Assembly: GCA_937900975.1 (NCBI GenBank)
Contig: CALCPC010000624.1
Coordinates: forward strand, 1-9,641
DNA: 9,641 nt
Direction: 5' to 3'
DNA from: an uncultured Paracoccaceae bacterium
GTDB taxonomy: Bacteria > Pseudomonadota > Alphaproteobacteria > Rhodobacterales > Rhodobacteraceae
Shown here: in pieces, positions 1-6,647 of the stretch
Position numbering within the stretch: the first letter of the stretch is position 1
Layout of the letters: each line of letters opens with the position of its first letter
The notes under the pieces: model-generated
Told to the model about the DNA's origin: nothing
Seen by the model: the letters and a program-made list of their open reading frames with translations, nothing else
Database searches by the model: none
Program-made: the position numbers and the translations under genes

Positions 1-992
1 TTCGGTCAAAAATCCGACGCCCTGCCCGCTCGCCTCGGCCGGGGCCGCGGCCGCTGGCGCGACCGTGCCGGCGGTCAGCGCGTCGACGCCGAACAGCGCG
101 CGCGCCGCCTCGGTCCGCCCGGCGCCAAGCAGCCCGCCAAGGCCCACGATCTCGCCCGCATGGAGTGTCATCTCAAAATCGGTCAGCCGGGGTCCGGTGC
201 TGACCCCGCGCGCCGAGAGCAATGCGTCGCCGCGGGTCTTGGCCGCGCCGCCGCTGAACTCCGTCAGCCCCGCGGCCCTGATCTCGTCAGTCGCCCGGCC
301 CAGCATGCCCGCGATCAAGTCAAGCTTGGTCGCGTCAGCCAGGCGTTGGCCCGCGTCGTCACACGGTCGGCGATCTCAAAAAGCTCATCCAGGATATGCG
401 ACACGTAAAGCACCGAAACCCCCTGATCGCGCAGCGCACGGACCACACCGAAAAGCACCGCAACCTCCGAGGCGTCGAGCGATGAGGTCGGCTCGTCCAT
501 AATCACAAGCCGTGCGTCAAGCGACACTGCCCGGGCAATCGCCACAAGCTGCTGGATCGCCGTCGAATAGGTGCCAAGCGGTGCGGTCACGTCGATCTCA
601 ACGCCGAAACGGCGCAGGATTTCGGTCGTGCGGGCGTGGGCTGCGCGCCAGTCGATAAACACGCCCAGTCGCCGCGGCTCATAGCCCATCATCACATTCT
701 CGGTGACCGAGCGCAGCGGGACAAGGTTCAGTTCCTGGTAGATCGTGGCGATGCCGGCGTCCTGCGCTTCGCGCGGGCTGGCGATGCGGCTTTCGGTGCC
801 GAGAAACCGGATCTCGCCACCGGATTTGCGATAGACGCCGGTCAGGATCTTGATCAGCGTCGATTTTCCCGCGCCGTTCTGTCCGATCAGGGCGTGAACC
901 TCGCCCGGCGCGATCTCAAGCGCCGCGCCGGTGAGCGCGCTGATCCCGGCAAACGATTTATCGATGCCGCGCATCGACAGAAGCTCTGCCAT
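1..992 (-). pseudogene. Sugar ABC transporter ATP-binding protein (YtfR/RbsA type), frameshifted, 3' end outside window
   Basis: This is the cytoplasmic ATPase of a sugar importer of the double nucleotide-binding-domain family (RbsA, MglA, YtfR; about 500 residues). The first domain is complete: Walker A GQNGAGKST at residues 37-45, Q-loop Q86, the degenerate signature YSTAIQQ at 142-148 typical of domain 1 in this family, Walker B LVIMDEP at 162-168 and switch His199. After EIADRVT (residue 212) the frame is lost: family proteins read about VTVLRDGQR here, but only 8 nt (349-356) separate the codons for VT and QR where 15 are expected, so about 7 nt are missing. The original frame stops at 315; the second domain continues in another frame (QRLADATKLDLIAGMLGR, then AGEIVGLGGLLGAGRTEAARALFG) to the window edge, ending in GVGFLTE. 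The ATG at 992 is preferred because GGGGGGAAAG lies just upstream; an in-frame TTG at 1004 lacks such a site. It follows the binding-protein gene in the same operon. A sequencing error is possible. Confidence 0.85.
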
Positions 993-1033
993 CTTTCCCC
1001 CCAATCATCCGGGCGCGCCCCGCCCTGTGAAAC

Positions 1034-1056
1034 GGGGCGCCCAGTGGGGGCGCCCC
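1034..1056 (-). promoter_or_regulatory. GC-only hairpin between binding-protein and ATPase genes
   Basis: A perfect 9-bp inverted repeat, GGGGCGCCC at 1034-1042 and GGGCGCCCC at 1048-1056, with a 5-nt loop, sits in the 78-nt gap between the two genes. A weaker stem (CCGCC at 1055-1059 with GGCGG at 1065-1069) follows the stop codon directly and would compete with it. There is no T-run, so an intrinsic terminator is unlikely. Stem-loops at this position in binding-protein operons commonly protect the upstream mRNA and lower expression of the downstream ATPase; that role is inferred here. Confidence 0.55.
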
Positions 1057-1070
1057 GCCGGACGGGCGGC

Positions 1071-2039
1071 TTAATACGCCTCGTCGATATGATCGGCTGC
1101 GTTGTCTTGCGTAAAGATGCGATCTTGCACTTGGACCCAAGGCTCGATCTTTTCGCCGTCCGCATAACGGTTCATCACTTCGCAGGCGAGCGGTCCGAAG
1201 AACGGAGAGCTTTCGACCGTCACGCCCATCTTGCCGTCGATGATCGCTTGCAACGCGTCGCGCGTCCCATCGATGGAGACGACCAGAACATCCTCTCCCG
1301 GTTTGCGGCCGGCAAGCTCTAGCGCCTGGATCGCGCCGATGGCCATTTCATCGTTATGGGCATAGACGATGTTCACATCCGGATGCGCCTGAAGCAGCGT
1401 TTCCATCACCTGCCGGCCAAGATCGCGGGCAAAGTCGCCGGTTTGGCTGGCCACGATCTCAAACCGGGGGTCCGCTGCAATGGCGTCGTCGAACCCTTTC
1501 TTGCGGTCGTTGGCGGGGGAGGAGCCTGTGGTGCCCTCAAGTTGGACAATGATCCCTTTGTCGCCGGCAAAGTTTTCGATCGTCCACTCTGCCACCCGGC
1601 GGCCCTGGTCGATGAAGTCCGAGCCGAGGAAGGCGACAAAGTCCTCGCCCGCCTTGGCCGCGTTCGGATCGACCGAACGGTCGACAAGGAAGGTGGGAAT
1701 ACCGGCCGCCCGGGCCTTTTTGACCGCTGGGATCAACGGCTTCTCCTCCCGCGGGGGCAGGAACAGCACGTCAATGCCTTGGGCGATCATACTGTCGACA
1801 TCGGCAACCTGTTTGGCGGCAGAGCCTGCCGCATCCGTTGCGATCAGGTCCCAGTTGCAGGCCGCAGCCGTGTCCTGGAACGATTTCGTCTCGGCGATGC
1901 GCCAGGGGTTGTTGCTTTCCATCTGTGCGAAGCCGACTTTATAGCGGTCCTTCTTCTCAAGCGGCGGCAGCGCAAACGCCATCGTCGCGGCGCCCAGGCC
2001 GACAGCCGCCGCTGTCAGAACAAGAAGTCTGCGGTTCAT
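1071..2039 (-). CDS. YtfQ-like periplasmic sugar-binding protein of ABC transporter
   Basis: A 322-residue substrate-binding protein of the periplasmic-binding-protein type 1 (ribose/galactofuranose-like) family. It captures a sugar or related ligand in the periplasm and hands it to the membrane permease. A Sec signal peptide is clear: MNRR, a hydrophobic stretch at 5-20 and a probable cleavage site after AFA (23). The mature part starts with the first beta strand KVGFAQM (34-40) and carries hallmarks shared with E. coli YtfQ: FLVDRSVD (117-124), EGTTGSSPANDRKKGF (168-183), VYAHNDEMAIGAIQA (225-239) and SIDG (255-258). Length matches the family. The ATG at 2039 is supported by a strong site, GGAGGAAAC, a few bases upstream. 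It lies 40 nt downstream of the aldehyde dehydrogenase stop and upstream of the ATPase, so the three form one transcription unit. YtfQ binds galactofuranose in E. coli; the ligand here is not predictable from sequence alone. No lesion seen. Confidence 0.93.
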   Translation of the reverse strand: MNRRLLVLTAAAVGLGAATMAFALPPLEKKDRYKVGFAQMESNNPWRIAETKSFQDTAAACNWDLIATDAAGSAAKQVADVDSMIAQGIDVLFLPPREEKPLIPAVKKARAAGIPTFLVDRSVDPNAAKAGEDFVAFLGSDFIDQGRRVAEWTIENFAGDKGIIVQLEGTTGSSPANDRKKGFDDAIAADPRFEIVASQTGDFARDLGRQVMETLLQAHPDVNIVYAHNDEMAIGAIQALELAGRKPGEDVLVVSIDGTRDALQAIIDGKMGVTVESSPFFGPLACEVMNRYADGEKIEPWVQVQDRIFTQDNAADHIDEAY

Positions 2040-2079
2040 GGTTTCCTCCGATGTTGCGCGCCTTTTGGTGCTTGGCGCG

Positions 2080-3576
2080 TTATGGGTGGGGCGAACCCCA
2101 GTTGAGATACGTGGTCTGCTTGCGCAGATACGCGTCGAACCCGTATTTGCCGTCTTCCCCGCCGATGCCCGACAGCGCCCAGCCGGTGTGGAACCCTTGG
2201 ACTGCCTCGCCATGGGTGCGGTTGATGTAGATCTCACCGAACGAAAGCTTGTGCGGCGCGGCCGCGATCCGCCGCCCATCGGCGGTGAAAAGATACGCCG
2301 ACAGGCCGAAGGGCGTGGCATTGGCCAGCGCCACCGCCTGGTCAAAATCCGTGACGCGCAGGGCCGCGACAACAGGGCCGAAAATTTCTTCCTGCATCAG
2401 GGGCGAAGCGTTGTCGGACACTTCGAACAGGGCAGGTGCCATCCAATGCCCCCGCTCATACCCATGATCGTTTAGCGGCCCGCCCTCCAGCCAGGCCTGT
2501 GCGCCCGAGGCCCGTCCGCGCGCGACGATCTCGCCGACCTTCTCAACCTCTGCGTGGCTGACCTTCGGCCCAAGATCCACCGCCGTCAGCGGGTGCCCGA
2601 TGGTCAGCGCGCGGCTCGCGGCGGCGAACTTTTCCAAAAACGCGTCGGCGATGGCGTGGTGAAGATACATCCGCTCATTACAGGTGCAAACCTGGCCGCA
2701 ATTGGTATAGCGCGCGGTCACAGCGGCAGCCACGGCCGCATCCAGATTGGCATCCTCCATCACGATAAAGGGCGCTTTGCCGCCAAGCTCTAGCCGCACG
2801 ACCTTAAGGTCGTTTGCGGCTGTGCGGTTGATGACGCGGCCCGCCCGCGTGCTGCCGGTCATCGTGATCAGCGCCGTGTCCGGGTTTTTGACCAACCGCT
2901 CGCCCACCACGCCGCCGCGCCCGGTGACCACGTTGAAGACGCCGGGCGGCAGGCCCGCGCGCAGCGCAAGCTCTGCGATTGCAAGGCCCGACAGCGGCGT
3001 CAGCTCGTGGCTGAGCAACACGAATGTGTTGCCCGCGATCAGCGCGGGCCCCAGCTTGCGCGTGGTCAGCGCGGCGGGATAGTTCCAGGCGGTCAGGCCG
3101 ACGACCACCCCTTGCGGGTGTTTGCGGATATGGATCTCTTGATCGGGGCCGTCGGCGGGCAGGATATCGCCTTCGATGCGCCGCGCCTCCTCGGCGGCGT
3201 AGCGCAGGAACAAGATCGCCGCGCCGATTTCGCCGCGCGCCTGTACCAAGGGCTTGCCCTGTTCGGCGGTGACAAGCCTGGCCAGCCGCTCGGTCTCGCG
3301 CTCCATCAAATCGGCCAGAACCCGGACAAGCGCCGCCCGCGCCACCGGACCGCGCCGGGCCCAAGCCGGAAACGCGCGGCGCGCGGCGTCGACCGCGCGG
3401 TCGGCATCCTCGGCCGTGCCATCGACGATATGGGCGATCACACCCTGATCTGCGGGGTTTTCGACGGCGATCAACGCCCGCCCGGTCACAGCCTCGACCC
3501 GTCCGTCGATACACATCCCCCGCATCTCGGGCGGCTTGGCATCGGGTGTCACTGTGGCGCTGTCCGCGATTTGCAT
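2080..3576 (-). CDS. NAD-dependent aldehyde dehydrogenase, AldA (lactaldehyde/glycolaldehyde dehydrogenase)-like
   Basis: A 498-residue protein of the aldehyde dehydrogenase superfamily, normal in length. It would oxidise an aldehyde to the acid with NAD(P) in the cytoplasm. Visible motifs are the oxyanion Asn in AWNYP (N165), the cofactor-loop TMTGSTRAG (238-246), catalytic-base Glu in ELGGKAP (E263), the nucleophile in NCGQVC (C297) and EEIFGP (396-401). The C-terminal part (FGEIYINR, VQGFHTGWALSGIGG) closely resembles E. coli AldA, so a small hydroxyaldehyde or sugar-derived aldehyde is a reasonable substrate class. Odd point: the motif normally reading KPSE after GNTxxx reads LSHE (188-191), so the Lys that contacts the cofactor ribose is missing. 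ATG 3576 is chosen because it opens the reading frame; the purine-rich AAGGGGGAA lies about 11 nt upstream, while Met18 and Met21 lack any site. It is first gene of the minus-strand operon, divergent from the LacI regulator. Confidence 0.92.
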   Translation of the reverse strand: MQIADSATVTPDAKPPEMRGMCIDGRVEAVTGRALIAVENPADQGVIAHIVDGTAEDADRAVDAARRAFPAWARRGPVARAALVRVLADLMERETERLARLVTAEQGKPLVQARGEIGAAILFLRYAAEEARRIEGDILPADGPDQEIHIRKHPQGVVVGLTAWNYPAALTTRKLGPALIAGNTFVLLSHELTPLSGLAIAELALRAGLPPGVFNVVTGRGGVVGERLVKNPDTALITMTGSTRAGRVINRTAANDLKVVRLELGGKAPFIVMEDANLDAAVAAAVTARYTNCGQVCTCNERMYLHHAIADAFLEKFAAASRALTIGHPLTAVDLGPKVSHAEVEKVGEIVARGRASGAQAWLEGGPLNDHGYERGHWMAPALFEVSDNASPLMQEEIFGPVVAALRVTDFDQAVALANATPFGLSAYLFTADGRRIAAAPHKLSFGEIYINRTHGEAVQGFHTGWALSGIGGEDGKYGFDAYLRKQTTYLNWGSPHP

Positions 3577-3662
3577 GGCGGTGTCGTTCCCCCTTTTGGG
3601 CCCGTTTTGCTACGGCCTCTTGTCCTGGATATTAGTCGAGCAAATTTTTTACTAGGCGTCAA
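3577..3662 (-). promoter_or_regulatory. Leader and putative promoter region of the aldehyde dehydrogenase operon
   Basis: The 151-nt divergent intergenic space is much more AT-rich at 3629-3681 than its surroundings. On the minus strand TTGACG (3662-3657) is a good -35 hexamer and directly abuts the palindromic operator. The best -10-like hexamer, TAATAT (3635-3630), is 21-22 nt away, longer than the usual 17, so the promoter assignment is tentative. Near the start codon there is a weak CCC-AAAA-GGG mini-stem at 3591-3600. Confidence 0.35.
3629..3654. promoter_or_regulatory. Additional operator half-sites
   Basis: ATATTAGT at 3629-3636 repeats exactly one half of the palindrome (3669-3676), 40 nt away. 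TTACTA at 3649-3654 repeats the other half, 14 nt from its counterpart at 3663. They may form a weak, widely spaced second site for the same regulator. Confidence 0.4.
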
Positions 3663-3678
3663 TTACTAATATTAGTAA
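3663..3678. promoter_or_regulatory. Palindromic operator, probable LacI-family binding site
   Basis: TTACTAATATTAGTAA is a perfect 16-bp palindrome centred between 3670 and 3671, located between the divergent dehydrogenase operon and the LacI-family gene. Symmetric operators of 14-20 bp in front of the regulator and its target operon are typical of LacI-family autoregulation. It touches a minus-strand -35-like hexamer, so binding could block that promoter. Binding by the neighbouring regulator is inferred from position. Confidence 0.65.
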
Positions 3679-3700
3679 ATTCGCGATTGCCACACACCGC

Positions 3701-3720
3701 CCGCGTCGTGTAAGACGCGG
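3701..3720 (+). promoter_or_regulatory. Hairpin just upstream of the LacI-family gene
   Basis: CCGCGTC (3701-3707) and GACGCGG (3714-3720) form a perfect 7-bp stem with a 6-nt loop GTGTAA, ending 7 nt before the first possible start codon. If transcribed it would sit where the ribosome loads and could reduce translation of the regulator. It could equally be a DNA-level inverted repeat. Confidence 0.4.
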
Positions 3721-3727
3721 CATCGCA

Positions 3728-4828
3728 ATGCGGGGGCGAATGAAGGACAGTCCCAAAGATGAGGAGCAAGAGCGCACGCCCAGAAAAGGGCGCGTGACCA
3801 TGCGCGACATCGCGCGCCTGGCAAAATGCTCTCAACCCACGGTGTCCTTCGTGCTCAACGACAATCCGACGATCAAAATCTCGGACCAGACCCGCGCCCG
3901 GGTGCTGCAGGCGGCCGACGCGCTGGGCTATAAAATGCTGACCGCGCCGAGCAAACCGATTGAGAAGCGGCGCGACTACATCGACGGCAACATCGCTTTC
4001 GTCATTGACACGCTGGCCACCAGCCCGGAGGGCGTCCACGCCTATGACGGCGTGCTGGAGGCCGTCAAGGCGACCGGCAACCTTGTCCTTCTGGCCGAAA
4101 CCCGCAACGACCCGGTGCTAGAGCCGAAGGCACTGTCCTTTTTCATCGATCAGGGCGTCGCGGCAATCATCTATGCCAGCGTCTTTACCCGCCAAATCGC
4201 CCTGCCGCGCCAATTGGCCGAAACCGACATCCCTGTCTTTTTGCTCAATTGTTATACCGCAGACCACGCCGTCCCCGCCGTGATCCCAAGTGAGATTGCG
4301 GGCGGCCACGCGGCCACCAACGCCTTGCTCGACCAAGGGCATACCCGTATTGGCGTCATCACGGGTGAGCCCTTTATGGAATGCGCCAGCGGCCGGCTGA
4401 CCGGCTATCGCAACGCCCTCGCCTCTGCCGATCTGCCCTTTGTGGAGGATTTGGTGGTTGAGGGCGATTGGATGCCCTCATCGGGGTATGACGGCACGCA
4501 AAAGCTGATGCGTCTGGCCACCCCGCCCACGGCCATCTTCTGCCAATACGACCGTATGGCCATCGGCGGTTACGACGCGCTCAAGGCGCTGGGCCTTAGC
4601 ATTCCGCGTGACATATCGGTCATCGGCTATGATGACGATGAGATCGCGCGCCATCTCTCGCCGCCCTTGACGACGATGAACCTGGCCGACCGCGCCATGG
4701 GGCGGTGGGTGATCGACCAGCTTTTCCACGGGACGGGCGCGGGCTTTCGCCATCCCTTGACCAAGCTTGAGTGCGCCTTGGTCGAGCGTCAGTCCATCGG
4801 CCCCCCGCAGCACCCATCCAACCGATAG
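3728..4828 (+). CDS. LacI-family transcriptional regulator
   Basis: A 366-residue DNA-binding repressor-type regulator with an N-terminal LacI helix-turn-helix (TMRDIARLAKCSQPTVSFVLND, residues 24-45), hinge region ending in ALGYKM (65-70), and a periplasmic-binding-protein-like effector domain. The C-terminal part holds family landmarks: GHTRIGVITG, TAIFCQYDRMAIGGYDALKALG and the segment ISVIGYDDDEIARHLSPPLTTM. About 20 residues precede the helix-turn-helix, which is a common extension. Start choice is uncertain: ATG 3728 is the longest; ATG 3740 has GGGGG four nt upstream; neither has a classical site. It is divergent from the dehydrogenase/transporter operon and only 3 nt upstream of the oxidoreductase gene, so it most likely controls both units and its own expression via the palindrome at 3663-3678. 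The effector is probably the transported sugar or a pathway intermediate (inference). The gene looks intact. Confidence 0.93.
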   Translation: MRGRMKDSPKDEEQERTPRKGRVTMRDIARLAKCSQPTVSFVLNDNPTIKISDQTRARVLQAADALGYKMLTAPSKPIEKRRDYIDGNIAFVIDTLATSPEGVHAYDGVLEAVKATGNLVLLAETRNDPVLEPKALSFFIDQGVAAIIYASVFTRQIALPRQLAETDIPVFLLNCYTADHAVPAVIPSEIAGGHAATNALLDQGHTRIGVITGEPFMECASGRLTGYRNALASADLPFVEDLVVEGDWMPSSGYDGTQKLMRLATPPTAIFCQYDRMAIGGYDALKALGLSIPRDISVIGYDDDEIARHLSPPLTTMNLADRAMGRWVIDQLFHGTGAGFRHPLTKLECALVERQSIGPPQHPSNR

Positions 4829-4831
4829 GCG

Positions 4832-6445
4832 ATGGCAGAGGGGTATGATTATGTGGTGATCGGTGGCGGCTCGGCCGGTGGGGTCGCGGCCGCTAGGCAG
4901 GTTTCGGGCGGTGAGCGGGTTCATGTGCTTGGGGCCGGGCAATCCCATCGCCACCCGCTGCTCGACATGCCCCCGGGCATTTTCAAGATGATCAACGGAT
5001 CGCGCTACATGCGTTATCACCGAACGGTGCCGCAGGCCCATCTTGACGGGCGGGTGCACGATATCCCGCAGGGCCATGTGCTGGGCGGCGGCTCTTCGGT
5101 CAATGCGCAGGTCTATATGCGGGGCCGCCCGGGGGATTATGACGCCTGGGACCGGGCGCTGCGCGGCTCCAACACCGGGGCCGGCTGGGGCTGGGACGAC
5201 GTCCTGCCCTCCTTTACCGGGATGGAGGCCAACAACCGTCTGGCAGACGCGCGCCATGGCACGAAGGGGCCCGTCGCCGTGTCCGACCCCGGCCATATCA
5301 ACGAGATGTCGCGCTGGTTTGTCCAGGCGATGCAGCGTTTGGGGCTGCCGTTCAACGCTGATTTCAATGGCGCAACGCAACACGGCGTGGGGTTTTATCA
5401 GTTCACCAACAGCAAAGGGCGGCGCAGCTCCACCGCCATTGCCTTCCTCGAACCGCTCCGCAACCATCCGGGCCTGACCATCCGCCTCGGTGCCGAGGTG
5501 GCGCGTGTGGCCGTGAAAAAGGGGCGCGCCCATGCCGTCGTCTACCGCGACCGCACGGGCACCCACACGGTGGCGGCCAGCGCGGGCATCGTGCTCGCCG
5601 CGGGTGCGCTGATGACGCCCAAGCTGCTGATGGTGTCGGGCATCGGGCCTGCGGCCGCGCTGCGCGCCCACGGGATCGATATTTTGGCCGATAGCCCGGG
5701 CGTGGGGCAAAACCTGATCGATCATCCAGAGGTGCCGAGCACCGCCTTCGCGGCCGGGCGTCACGGCTAGTTTCGCCAGGGTGAGGGTTGGCGGATGTTG
5801 CGCAACGGCCTGCAGTTCAAGCTTTTCGGCTCTGGCCCCGTGACCTCGGCCGGGGTTGAGGCCGGTGCCTTTGTCAACCCCAGCGCGCCGGGGGCGGAGC
5901 CGACGATCCAGGCGTTTTGCGTACCCATCGTCTATGTCGACCGCGATGCGGCGGACGAGATCAAACCCGATTACGGTCTTACGGTGACGACCGTGGTGGT
6001 CAAACCAGCCTCGCGCGGCAGCGTTGAGCTTGCCTCCCCGGACCCTTTTGCGATGCCGCGCGTCTCTCCCAATTTGCTGAAAGCGCCTGCGGATATGGAT
6101 GAGATGATCCGCGGCCAACGGTTTTTCCGGCGGGTTTTTCAAACCGACCCCCTCGCCCCCCGGATCCGGGACATCGTGCTGCCGCCGGCCGATGACGACG
6201 CGACACTGCGCGCGCATTGCAAACGGCATGTGAAAACCAATTACCACCCCGCTGGCACCTGCCGCATGGGGGCCGAAGGCGACGCGTTGGCGGTGCTCGA
6301 CCCACGTCTGCGCGTGCGGGGGGTGGAGGGGCTTTCGGTCTGCGATATGTCCGCTGTGCCGGATATCCCAGCCGGGAACACAAACGCCCCCGCAATGATG
6401 CTGGGCGCCCGGTGCGCGGCGTTCTTGCTGGCAGACCAAGCCTAG
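4832..6445 (+). pseudogene. GMC-family FAD-dependent oxidoreductase (choline/alcohol dehydrogenase type) with in-frame amber stop
   Basis: The whole gene spans 537 codons in one frame, normal for glucose-methanol-choline oxidoreductases, which oxidise alcohols or sugars using FAD. The FAD-binding fold opens with VVIGGGSAG (8-16); GGGSSVNAQVYMRG (85-98) and GALMTPKLLMVSGIGP (258-273) match the two GMC signatures; near the C-terminus YHPAGTCRMG (catalytic His472) and GNTNAP (515-520) are present. Codon 313 is TAG (5768-5770): the sequence reads ...GRHG-stop-FRQGEGWRML, where relatives carry a Tyr, so a TAT/TAC to TAG change is likely. Translation yields a 312-residue product without the catalytic His. 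A second anomaly is VLGAG (32-36) where the family has LEAG; GGG at 4931-4933 replaces the Glu codon for the residue that binds the FAD ribose. The ATG at 4832 is 3 nt after the regulator's stop, suggesting translational coupling. Sequencing error at the TAG cannot be excluded, but two anomalies favour decay. Confidence 0.88.
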
Positions 6446-6446
6446 A

Positions 6447-6466
6447 CGGCGTTGCGTGCGACGCCG
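6447..6466 (+). terminator. Hairpin directly after the GMC gene
   Basis: CGGCGT (6447-6452) and ACGCCG (6461-6466) make a perfect 6-bp stem with an 8-nt loop, starting 2 nt after the stop codon. A second near-palindrome, CGGGATC-G-GATCCCG (6473-6487), follows. Neither has a T-run, so termination is tentative, but the position between convergent genes is right. Confidence 0.35.
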
Positions 6467-6526
6467 CGGAAACGGGATCGGATCCCGCAGCGCGGCCTTG
6501 CGTGCCCCGATCCCGCCGCGCAGCCC

Positions 6527-6647
6527 GCGCTAAAGCATTTTCGGTTCAAAGCAGGTCAGCCTTCATCCAAAAACGCGTTCAAGAACAAAGGCCTGCTGAT
6601 CTTGAGGGAGCGCTTTCTGATCCTAGGTGAACGGAATGCGCTAAAGC
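6527..6647. repeat. Candidate small palindromic repeat element (MITE/REP-like)
   Basis: The 195-nt space between the convergent GMC and acyltransferase genes holds a structured 121-bp unit. The 10-mer GCGCTAAAGC occurs at 6527-6536 and again at 6638-6647 as a direct repeat; the second copy overlaps the acyltransferase stop codon. Just inside are imperfect inverted ends of about 23-25 bp: GCATT..CGGTTCA..TCAG at the left and, on the opposite strand, GCATTCCGTTCA..ATCAG at the right. Inside, AGCAGG (6550-6555) pairs with CCTGCT (6592-6597) and AAAGC (6548-6552 region) with GCTTT (6612-6616). No protein is encoded. Whether it is repeated elsewhere in the genome is unknown. Confidence 0.45.

Noticed and set aside
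1002..1004. TTG start for the ABC ATPase
   Set aside because: The ATG at 992 has a purine-rich site right before it; the TTG would lie within or upstream of that site.
5768..5770. Amber codon as a recoding event (pyrrolysine or programmed read-through)
   Set aside because: No pyrrolysine machinery or read-through context is visible, the organism type is not known for it, and a second lesion in the gene favours a simple nonsense mutation.
4478..6439. Very long (653-codon) open frame on the minus strand opposite the GMC gene
   Set aside because: It mirrors the GMC and regulator genes, is rich in Arg, His, Gly and Pro, lacks recognisable motifs and reflects GC-rich codon bias on the coding strand.
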